Assembly: GCA_036266155.1 (NCBI GenBank)
Contig: DATANR010000078.1
Coordinates: forward strand, 1-6,261
From: SIAJ01 sp036266155
GTDB lineage: Bacteria; Planctomycetota; Planctomycetia; Gemmatales; Gemmataceae
Reading direction: 5' to 3'
Length of the DNA stretch: 6,261 nucleotides
The notes under the pieces were generated by a model. It had not been told where the DNA came from, did not search any database, and saw nothing but the letters and a program-made list of their open reading frames with translations. Position 1 is the stretch's first letter. Every line of letters starts with the position of its first letter. The position numbers and the translations under genes were made by a program. Positions 1 to 5,705 of this stretch are shown here, in pieces.

Positions 1-149
1 ACCAACCAACGAATCAAAACCGCCACTTCGGCCGGCAACGCCGCGAGGACTTCCGGACTCAGCTCTGGCGGTTCCATGCCAGTCGCCAACACTACAACGA
101 CAGCAAGACCATTCCAAGAGCAGTTCGTGAACGGTTACAGAACAGGACG

Positions 150-1118
150 ATGATGAACAAGTACCTTGATGATGCCCTTTACAATCTTCGCCGCGCTTCA
201 CGAGCGCTGAGCGACGACATGGGGAAGGACGAACTTTGCGATGCCATTGTCTATTTTGCCTTCGGTATCGAAAAAGTTTGCAAGGCCGTCGTTCACGACG
301 TGAATCCGGTCTTGCTGCTTGAAGCCAGATCACCCGAGAACGTGGTCGCAGTTCTATATGCAGACCGACTTCGTCCTGGCGCACGAGCGTTAGAAGGAAA
401 GGAAAAAGCGAATCAAAGCCTAATTCCGTTCCAACCCTCGATGCTCTTGGCAGCGAGATTCTGCTCGACGGTGCAAAACAATATTGGGACGTTCACCCAG
501 CTCGCAGAGTACCGCGGCGTTGTAGCGCATCGTTCTGTCTCGGATTTGGACAGCCGAGAGGCTGCCGAGTTCCTGCTCCGAAATTTCCATCCGACGGTAA
601 CTCACCTGTCGGAAGACTTGAACTTTGAAACGACTGACTGTTTCGAGTCGCCGGAAAAGGAAATCCATCTGCAGGTGGCGAGTGCTCACTTGGCCGAAGG
701 CGACAACGCGGCGACCCGGGTGCAGGCGCTTCTCGCTGCTCATAGGCGGATCTGGAATGCACGGAAATGTGATGTCGCAGCGGTGGAACGAATCGACATC
801 GATTCGCGATTGATTCAGGGGAATATTGTCGCGGGTGGGCCGTATCCAGCTCTCGCGCCCTGTCCTGCTTGCGGCCAGGATGCAATTCTGCTTTACAAGT
901 TTGCTGGGGGCGTGGACTCTGAGGAGGGATGCAGTTACACGACAGGAAGGTATGTTGTGGCCATCTGCTGCAAGTTCTGTGACCTGTGCACTGAAAACCT
1001 GAAAGACATTGATTACCTGAAGCTAAATGAGCTTCTCGCGTCTGCGGCCAAGAGCAAGCAGCCGATCATGCGGCGAAGAACGTTCGATCCTCAGACCGAA
1101 CGGTTTAGATGGTCCTAA
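150..1118 (+). CDS. Hypothetical protein with HEPN-like helical region and C-terminal zinc-ribbon-like cysteines
   Basis: Not recognised as a named family. From the ATG at 150 it is 322 aa. Residues about 5-155 look all-helical, and Glu-Tyr-Arg-Gly-Val-Val-Ala-His (120-127) gives an R-x4-H motif (R122, H127), the signature of HEPN domains, many of which are RNases in toxin-antitoxin and defence systems. An early amphipathic helix with FGIEKVCKAVV (38-48) also suits a HEPN fold. Near the C-terminus, CPAC (238-241) and CCKFCDLC (273-280) could bind one zinc ion. No signal peptide or membrane segment is seen, so it is probably cytoplasmic. AGGA at 144-147 suits the second ATG (153) better than the first. 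The same frame stays open back to base 3 without another ATG, so the true start may lie outside the window. No antitoxin partner is visible. HEPN is inferred from the motif only; nuclease function is unproven. Confidence 0.7.
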   Translation: MMNKYLDDALYNLRRASRALSDDMGKDELCDAIVYFAFGIEKVCKAVVHDVNPVLLLEARSPENVVAVLYADRLRPGARALEGKEKANQSLIPFQPSMLLAARFCSTVQNNIGTFTQLAEYRGVVAHRSVSDLDSREAAEFLLRNFHPTVTHLSEDLNFETTDCFESPEKEIHLQVASAHLAEGDNAATRVQALLAAHRRIWNARKCDVAAVERIDIDSRLIQGNIVAGGPYPALAPCPACGQDAILLYKFAGGVDSEEGCSYTTGRYVVAICCKFCDLCTENLKDIDYLKLNELLASAAKSKQPIMRRRTFDPQTERFRWS

Positions 1119-1200
1119 CCTGGACTCTTCGCTGCGACCAATGGGCCGATCCGCGATATGGCCGAGTCTGTCTGCCAGCGCTTGGTCAACCGGGGTTAAC

Positions 1201-1237
1201 TACCACTTTTTCGAGCGGTTCCTGGTACCACTTTTTT
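1201..1237 (+). repeat. Direct repeat of TACCACTTTTT, 25-bp period
   Basis: TACCACTTTTT occurs at 1201-1211 and again at 1226-1236, where it is followed by one more T. The copies start 25 bp apart. A partial inverted match, AAAAAGTGCGTA, lies at 1521-1532. Spaced direct repeats with a T-rich core can mark the ends of some insertion sequences, such as the multiple terminal repeats of IS21-type elements, but no transposase is present. A degraded mobile-element end is only a guess. Confidence 0.5.
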
Positions 1238-1260
1238 GCTCATCGAAATCCGCTCTATCT

Positions 1261-1361
1261 GCCAATCAGATAAAGACATGTGCGCCAAAACGCAAGCAAA
1301 GGGCGCCAACCCCACACCCCCCTGGCGCTCTTCGTGGCGCTCTTTGATTGGCGCTCTTTGA
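1261..1361 (+). repeat. GGCGCTCTT direct-repeat cluster with inverted 5' arms
   Basis: TGGCGCTCTT occurs three times, starting at 1323, 1335 and 1349. The last two copies extend to a shared 13-mer ending TTTGA. Upstream, AAGGGCGCCAA (1299-1309) is the inverted partner of all three copies if one G-U wobble is allowed. A shorter arm, GCGCCAA (1282-1288), also matches. An outer perfect 8-bp inverted repeat, GCCAATCA/TGATTGGC, joins 1261-1268 to 1345-1352. One 5' arm could therefore pair with any of three 3' arms, giving mutually exclusive hairpins with loops of about 14, 26 or 38 nt. Function is unknown. It could be a leader-RNA structure, a protein-binding array or a degraded repeat element. 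Confidence 0.55.
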
Positions 1362-1370
1362 ACCGGACTC

Positions 1371-1450
1371 GCAATGGAACGAAACGGAACCCGCGGCGTG
1401 TGCGGCCGCGGAACAGGCGATGTGCGATTCCGACGCATTCGTGCCGTTGC
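1371..1450 (+). other. Long imperfect hairpin, possible structured RNA or inverted repeat
   Basis: Bases 1371-1383 can pair with 1438-1450, with 12 of 13 positions paired including one G-U. Inside this, CGGAA (1385-1389) pairs with TTCCG (1428-1432), and CCGCGGC (1391-1397) pairs with GCCGCGG (1405-1411) around a 7-nt loop. The three helices nest in order, with one unpaired stretch at 1412-1427. No T run follows, so it is not a standard terminator. It lies about 170 bases upstream of the 170-aa gene. It may be a 5' leader structure, a small RNA or a palindromic remnant. No covariation evidence is available. Confidence 0.35.
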
Positions 1451-1620
1451 TTCTTCGCTTTAACGAAGGTGCGACCATTCTGCGGGAACCGAGATTCACC
1501 GATTTCACACAATCACTTTGAAAAAGTGCGTAGAACGACCAAGCCGGGCGCGCGTAAGGCGATGACCGGGCCAGTCAGTCAGACGCACATCGTTCGAATC
1601 CACCGACGAGAGAGGCACCA

Positions 1621-2133
1621 ATGAGCGACGTCATTGAGCTGGGACAACGTATCGACGCGGCGCTCTCCGCTGTCAAGGACAAGGCCAAGCAACAAACGCA
1701 GGAGCGCATCCAGGAAGTTGAACAGCGGCAAATGTTGCTTGCCGAGTACGAGAAGGCCCAAGAGCGGATTGTTGCCGTCGTCAAGCCGCGGCTGGAGTTG
1801 CTCGCGAAGCGGGCCGGCGATCGTGTGAAGGTCACGCCGAGCGTATCGCAGACGCGACGATCCGCGACGTTTGAATTCAAATCCAGTCGGGCACTGATCG
1901 TGCTGACGTTTGGCGTCGGTCCCGATCAGCAAGTCAAGAACGCGGTGGTTGAGTGCGACCTGAAGGTCGTGCCGGTCCTCTGGAAGTTCGACACGCACGC
2001 GGAATTCGCCACGCCGATCGACAAGGTGGATGCCGGCGGCGTGACCAAGTGGGTCGACGATCGGATCATGGCGTTCATTGATCTCTTCATTGAGATCCAC
2101 GAATCCGAACTGTATGCCAAGCCGGCCGGCTGA
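1621..2133 (+). CDS. Hypothetical 170-aa protein, N-terminal coiled coil plus alpha/beta C-terminal part
   Basis: I do not recognise the family. A clear ribosome binding site (GAGAGG at 1610-1615) sits 5 nt before the ATG, so the start is well supported. Residues about 8-65 are rich in Glu, Lys, Gln and Ala with a heptad-like pattern, suggesting a long helix or coiled coil. Residues 82-130 alternate hydrophobic and polar residues as in beta strands (SATFEFKS, ALIVLTFGV, AVVECDLKVVPVL). A C-terminal helix around 141-160 contains WVDDRIMAFIDLFIEIHE. There is no signal peptide, transmembrane segment, cysteine cluster or evident catalytic motif. It ends 26 bases before the ldh start in the same direction and is probably co-transcribed with ldh and xfp. 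A structural, regulatory or scaffolding role in that pathway is possible but is not shown by the sequence. Confidence 0.85.
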   Translation: MSDVIELGQRIDAALSAVKDKAKQQTQERIQEVEQRQMLLAEYEKAQERIVAVVKPRLELLAKRAGDRVKVTPSVSQTRRSATFEFKSSRALIVLTFGVGPDQQVKNAVVECDLKVVPVLWKFDTHAEFATPIDKVDAGGVTKWVDDRIMAFIDLFIEIHESELYAKPAG

Positions 2134-2149
2134 TCCATCGAACGCGACT

Positions 2150-2153
2150 GGAG
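2150..2153 (+). promoter_or_regulatory. Ribosome binding site that fixes the ldh start at 2160
   Basis: GGAG at 2150-2153 directly abuts the ATG at 2154, which is too close to serve it. It lies 6 nt before the in-frame ATG at 2160. The second ATG also places the Rossmann strand (MKIGIVGSG) at the very N-terminus, as is usual for bacterial lactate dehydrogenases. Confidence 0.7.
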
Positions 2154-2159
2154 ATGCCC

Positions 2160-3101
2160 ATGAAAATCGGCATTGTCGGCAGCGGTCTCGTTGGATCGAC
2201 GGCGGCGTATGCGCTGGTCATGCGCGGCGTCGGCCGTGAGGTCGTGCTGGTCGACAAGAACGCAGCACGGGCAGTGGCGGAGGCGGACGACATTCGCCAC
2301 GCAGTTCCCTTTGCGCATCCTTTAGAAGTGCGTGCCGGCGACTACGCTGATCTGGCCGGCAGCCGAGTGGTCGTGTTGTGTGCCGGCGTCGGCCAGAAGC
2401 CGGGCGAGACGCGGCTCCAACTCCTGCGCCGCAATGCCGATGTGTTTCACGAAGTGGTGCCGGCCGTCCTAAAGGCCGCGCGCGACGCCATTGTCGTTGT
2501 GGCCACAAATCCCGTCGACGTGATGACGCATCTGGCGGCACGCTATGCCATGGAACTTGGTTGCCCAGCCGGCCGCGTGTTCGGATCCGGGACGACACTC
2601 GACACCGCTCGATTCCGCAGTCTCCTGGGCGGTCATTGCGGTGTCGATTCGCACCATGTCCATGCGTACGTGGTTGGCGAACATGGCGACTCCGAAGTCT
2701 TGACCTGGTCGCAGGCGTCCATCGGCGGGATGCCGCTGGAGAGGTTTGCCAATTTGCGAGGGATCGACCTGTCCGAGGGCGTCCGCAAGGACGTCGACCA
2801 AAAAGTACGGCGTGCGGCCTATACGATCATCGCCGGCAAAGGGGCGACGTACTACGGGATTGGCTGTGCGCTCGCCCGCATCGTTGATGCGGTGCTGCAC
2901 GATCAGCGATCGATCTTGACCGTTTGTTCGCCGACCGCGGACGTGCTTGGCGTCAAGGATGTGACGGTTGCCTTGCCCCGCCTCGTCGGCGGCAGCGGCG
3001 TGATGGAGACTTTCGCACTACCCCTCAGCGAAGGTGAAGAAATGCAGCTTCGTGCGAGCGCCGGCGTGATCCGAAAGGCGTTGGACGAACTTGAAGTTTA
3101 G
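2160..3101 (+). CDS. ldh: L-lactate dehydrogenase (NAD-dependent, LDH/MDH superfamily)
   Basis: Cytoplasmic enzyme interconverting pyruvate and L-lactate with NADH/NAD+. The 313 aa from the ATG at 2160 match the normal length. Seen in the sequence: Rossmann motif GSGLVG (7-12), the ribose-binding acid D32, the mobile-loop block GQKPGETR (78-85), TNPVD (116-120), LDTARFR (147-153) and GEHGDSE (173-179). By family alignment, Q79 corresponds to specificity residue Q102 (Arg in malate dehydrogenases), R85 to R109, N117 to N140, D148 to D168, R151 to substrate-binding R171 and H175 to catalytic H195, so lactate rather than malate specificity is favoured. R153 and H168 match R173 and H188, which bind fructose-1,6-bisphosphate in allosteric bacterial LDHs, so FBP activation is plausible. 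It lies between the 170-aa gene and xfp. Malate dehydrogenase is the main alternative and is unlikely given Q79. Confidence 0.93.
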   Translation: MKIGIVGSGLVGSTAAYALVMRGVGREVVLVDKNAARAVAEADDIRHAVPFAHPLEVRAGDYADLAGSRVVVLCAGVGQKPGETRLQLLRRNADVFHEVVPAVLKAARDAIVVVATNPVDVMTHLAARYAMELGCPAGRVFGSGTTLDTARFRSLLGGHCGVDSHHVHAYVVGEHGDSEVLTWSQASIGGMPLERFANLRGIDLSEGVRKDVDQKVRRAAYTIIAGKGATYYGIGCALARIVDAVLHDQRSILTVCSPTADVLGVKDVTVALPRLVGGSGVMETFALPLSEGEEMQLRASAGVIRKALDELEV

Positions 3102-3140
3102 AACGGAATTGTCTTGACCGATTCAACCCGATGACTCCCA

Positions 3141-3146
3141 AGAGGA
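3141..3146 (+). promoter_or_regulatory. Ribosome binding site favouring the xfp start at 3155
   Basis: AGAGGA at 3141-3146 is 8 nt before the ATG at 3155. The earlier in-frame ATGs at 3131 and 3146 lack usable sites: nothing purine-rich precedes 3131, and AAGAGG abuts 3146. A further in-frame ATG at 3170 has no better site. Confidence 0.6.
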
Positions 3147-3154
3147 TGTTCGAG

Positions 3155-5620
3155 ATGACCCAGCTTACGATGGATCCGAAGAAGAGTGCGACGCCAGCCG
3201 CGGCTGCCGCCAAGGACGGGTCGATCAGCGCTTTCGGACCGGCCCGGTCGACCGTGGCCGGCGCTCCGCTGCGCCCGGATGAATTGCGCAAGCTCGACGC
3301 TTTCTGGCGTGCGTGCAACTATCTGGCGCTCGGGATGACGTATTTGAAGGCGAACGCTCTTCTTAAGGAGCCGCTCAAACCGGAGCACATCAAGGATCGA
3401 CTGCTGGGCCACTGGGGCGCGAGCCCGGGCTTGGCGTTCTGCTATCTGCACTTGAGCCGGGCGATCAAGGTGCACGATTTGGATGTGGTGTACATGGCCG
3501 GCCCGGGACATGGGGCGCCGGGGGTCATCGGACCATGCTACCTCGAAGGCTCGTACTCAGAGATTTATCCGGACTGTTCCGAGGACGAAGAGGGCATGCA
3601 GCGGCTGTTCAAGCAATTCAGCTTCCCGGGCGGCATCGGCAGCCACTGCACGCCGGAGACGCCGGGCTCCATCCACGAGGGTGGCGAACTCGGTTACGTC
3701 ATGAGCCACGCGTGCGGCGCGGCCTTCGACAATCCGGACCTGATTGTGGCGGCAATCGTCGGCGATGGCGAGTCGGAAACTGGGCCACTGGCCACAAGCT
3801 GGCACATCAACAAGTTCCTGAACCCGATTCGCGACGGCGCGGTGCTCCCGATCCTGCACCTCAACGGATACAAGATCAACAACCCAACTATTTGGGCGCG
3901 CGTGCCGCACGACGAGATCGAGGCGTTCTTCAAGGGCATGGGCTGGACTCCGTACTTTGTGGAGGGTTCGGACCCTGATTCGATGCACCAGGCGATGGCC
4001 GCCACGCTTGACAAGTGCATCGCCGATATTCGTGCGGCGCAAAAGCAAGCCCGCAGCAGCGGCACGCCGTTCCGTCCGCGGTGGCCGATGATCGTTCTGC
4101 GCACGCCGAAGGGCTGGACCAGCCCCGCCGAGTCTGGTGGGCACAAACTCGAAGGGAGCTGGCGGTCGCACCAGGTCCCGATGGCCGACGTCAAGAAGGA
4201 CCCCAAGCGACTCAAGCAGCTCGAAGACTGGCTGAAGGGCTATACGCCGGCCGAGTTGTTCGACGACAATGGCCGGCTGCGACCGGACCTCCGAGCCCTG
4301 GCGCCAGAAGGCAACAAGCGCATCGGATCCAACCCGCATGCCAACGGCGGACATCTGAAGAAAGCACTGCGGATGCCGGACTTCCGCACGTACGGCTTGA
4401 AGGTCGACAAGCCGGGCACAGCCGAGGCGGAGAACTGCCGGCCCCTCGGCATTTTCCTGCGCGACGTCATGAAGCAGAACATGACCAACTTCAGGGTGTT
4501 CGGCCCGGATGAGAATACCTCGAACAAATTGAACGCCATCTATGAGGTGTCCAAGAAGCTCTGGCTGGAAGAGTACTTCCCGGAAGATGAGGACGGCACC
4601 GAGCTGGCCCCGGACGGCCGCGTCATCGAGATGCTCAGTGAGCACACGCTAGAAGGAATGCTCGAAGGCTATCTACTCACGGGCCGGCACGGCTTCTTCA
4701 GCACCTACGAAGCGTTCGCGCACGTCATCGACTCGATGTTCAACCAGCACGCCAAGTGGCTGACGATTTGCAATCTCCTTCCGTGGCGAGCCAAGATCGC
4801 GTCGCTGAACTTGTTGATCACGTCGACGGTGTGGCGGCAAGATCACAACGGGTTTACACACCAGGATCCAGGCTTCCTCGACGTCGTGGTCAACAAGAGC
4901 GCGGAGGTCACGCGCATTTATCTGCCCCCGGACGTGAATTCGCTCTTATGCGTCGCCAACCACTGCTTGCAGAGCGTGGGATACGTCAACGTAATCGTGT
5001 CCGACAAGCAGAACCATTTGCAATACCTTGGCGTGGACGAAGCAATCGCTCACTGCACCAAGGGCGTTGGCATCTGGTCCAAGGCGAGCACGGATCAAGG
5101 AGCCGAGCCGGATGTGGTCGTGGCATCGGCCGGCGACATTCCGACCAAGGAAGCCCTGGCCGCGGTCGATCTGCTTCGCCAGGAGTTCAAGGACCTCAAG
5201 ATCCGCTTCGTCAACGTCGTCGACCTCTTCAAGCTCCAGCCGAATACGGAACATCCACATGGTTTGAGCGATCGCGACTTCGACAGCCTGTTCACGGCCG
5301 ACAAGCCGGTCATCTTCGCCTTCCACGGCTACCCATATCTGATTCACCGGCTGGCCTACCGCCGGACGAACCACAAGAACCTCCACGTTCGCGGATACAT
5401 GGAAAAAGGCAACATCAATACGCCGCTTGAACTGGCCATTCAGAATCGGATTGACCGATTCACGCTCGCCATGGACGTGATCGACCGTGTGCCGCGCCTG
5501 CACACCATCGGCGCCCATGCCAAGGAGAAGTTCCGGAATTTGCAGATCGAATGCGCCAACTACGCCTACGAGCATGGCGTCGACAAACCGGAGGCCGCGA
5601 ACTGGAAGTGGCCGTACTGA
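3155..5620 (+). CDS. xfp: Phosphoketolase (xylulose-5-phosphate/fructose-6-phosphate)
   Basis: Thiamine-diphosphate enzyme that uses phosphate to split xylulose-5-phosphate into acetyl-phosphate and glyceraldehyde-3-phosphate; many members also cleave fructose-6-phosphate. The 821 aa match the family. Numbered from the ATG at 3155, diagnostic blocks appear in order: GHWG (85-88), GPGHG (116-120), PETPGSIHEGGELGY (167-181), the ThDP motif GDGESETGP (203-211) with LNGYKINNP downstream, GGHKLEGSW (328-336), the SEHTLEGMLEGY and TGRHG region (495-513) containing the family glutamate, and QDHNGFTHQDPG (562-573). The C-terminal domain keeps KGNINTPLEL (751-760). The Ala/Lys-rich first 30 residues are a poorly conserved extension. 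No frameshift or missing catalytic block is seen. It follows ldh by 53 bases. Acetyl-phosphate could yield ATP through an acetate kinase, not present here. Substrate preference cannot be read from sequence alone. Confidence 0.97.
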   Translation: MTQLTMDPKKSATPAAAAAKDGSISAFGPARSTVAGAPLRPDELRKLDAFWRACNYLALGMTYLKANALLKEPLKPEHIKDRLLGHWGASPGLAFCYLHLSRAIKVHDLDVVYMAGPGHGAPGVIGPCYLEGSYSEIYPDCSEDEEGMQRLFKQFSFPGGIGSHCTPETPGSIHEGGELGYVMSHACGAAFDNPDLIVAAIVGDGESETGPLATSWHINKFLNPIRDGAVLPILHLNGYKINNPTIWARVPHDEIEAFFKGMGWTPYFVEGSDPDSMHQAMAATLDKCIADIRAAQKQARSSGTPFRPRWPMIVLRTPKGWTSPAESGGHKLEGSWRSHQVPMADVKKDPKRLKQLEDWLKGYTPAELFDDNGRLRPDLRALAPEGNKRIGSNPHANGGHLKKALRMPDFRTYGLKVDKPGTAEAENCRPLGIFLRDVMKQNMTNFRVFGPDENTSNKLNAIYEVSKKLWLEEYFPEDEDGTELAPDGRVIEMLSEHTLEGMLEGYLLTGRHGFFSTYEAFAHVIDSMFNQHAKWLTICNLLPWRAKIASLNLLITSTVWRQDHNGFTHQDPGFLDVVVNKSAEVTRIYLPPDVNSLLCVANHCLQSVGYVNVIVSDKQNHLQYLGVDEAIAHCTKGVGIWSKASTDQGAEPDVVVASAGDIPTKEALAAVDLLRQEFKDLKIRFVNVVDLFKLQPNTEHPHGLSDRDFDSLFTADKPVIFAFHGYPYLIHRLAYRRTNHKNLHVRGYMEKGNINTPLELAIQNRIDRFTLAMDVIDRVPRLHTIGAHAKEKFRNLQIECANYAYEHGVDKPEAANWKWPY

Positions 5621-5638
5621 TCAGAGGTCAGGAATGAG

Positions 5639-5683
5639 ATAGGACTCATACGTCCCACGGGACCCATCGGTCCCATGGGACAG
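5639..5683 (+). repeat. Five tandem 9-bp units with alternating GGAC/GTCC cores, forming a hairpin
   Basis: Units ATAGGACTC, ATACGTCCC, ACGGGACCC, ATCGGTCCC and ATGGGACAG follow one another without gaps from 5639 to 5683. The core alternates between GGAC and its complement GTCC. Bases 5652-5664 pair with 5669-5681 (12 of 13 positions, one C-A mismatch) around a 4-nt loop, and 5670-5681 is itself a perfect 12-bp palindrome. No T run follows, so a Rho-independent terminator is unlikely. It lies 18 bases after the xfp stop and ends about 22 bases before the next start codon. It could be an mRNA-stability or processing hairpin, a protein-binding array or a dispersed genomic repeat. Confidence 0.75.
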
Positions 5684-5705
5684 ATGCCCGTTGCCTGGAA
5701 CATCC

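Larger units (their letters stand above)
1119..1620. other. Gene-free intergenic region of about 500 bases, rich in short repeats
   Basis: I see no convincing gene here. Short open frames exist on both strands, but their translations are low-complexity, Arg/Ser/Pro-rich and lack ribosome binding sites. The stretch instead contains a duplicated TACCACTTTTT, a 6-bp palindrome (TATCTG/CAGATA at 1256-1272), a GGCGCTCTT repeat cluster with inverted partners, a long imperfect hairpin (1371-1450) and a small hairpin (CACTTT/AAAGTG at 1514-1528). It separates the HEPN-like gene from the metabolic operon, so the operon promoter should lie in its right part. I could not pick out a credible -35/-10 pair. 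No intrinsic terminator for the upstream gene is clear: GTCAACC/GGTTAAC at 1185-1200 is followed by a T run, but it has a mismatch and only a 2-nt loop. Confidence 0.7.

Noticed and set aside
1027..1347. 106-aa open frame overlapping the end of the HEPN-like gene
   Set aside because: It is out of frame with the zinc-ribbon gene and continues into repeats; its composition is Ser/Arg/Pro-rich without motifs.
1323..1361. CRISPR array
   Set aside because: The repeats are only 10-13 bp at 12-14 bp steps with almost no spacer, and no cas gene is present.
1575..1620. tRNA-like 3' end (GTTCGAATC followed by ACCA)
   Set aside because: The T-stem has mismatches, the spacing to the terminal ACCA is too long, and no matching D or anticodon arm lies upstream. 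GAGAGG here serves as the ribosome binding site of the 170-aa gene.
1280..1624. 114-aa open frame on the plus strand in the intergenic region
   Set aside because: The translation is basic and low-complexity, it spans the repeat cluster, it has no ribosome binding site, and it runs into the well-supported start at 1621.
3131..3154. Upstream xfp start at 3131 (829 aa)
   Set aside because: No purine-rich site precedes it, whereas AGAGGA is well placed for the ATG at 3155. The eight extra residues match no conserved block.
3557..4645. 362-aa open frame on the minus strand
   Set aside because: It lies wholly antisense to xfp, whose catalytic blocks are intact there. The translation is Arg/Val/Leu-rich with no motif, a typical shadow of GC-rich codons.
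5652..5681. Rho-independent terminator after xfp
   Set aside because: The hairpin is strong but is followed by AGATGCCCG, not a T run, on the plus strand. On the minus strand no T run follows either.
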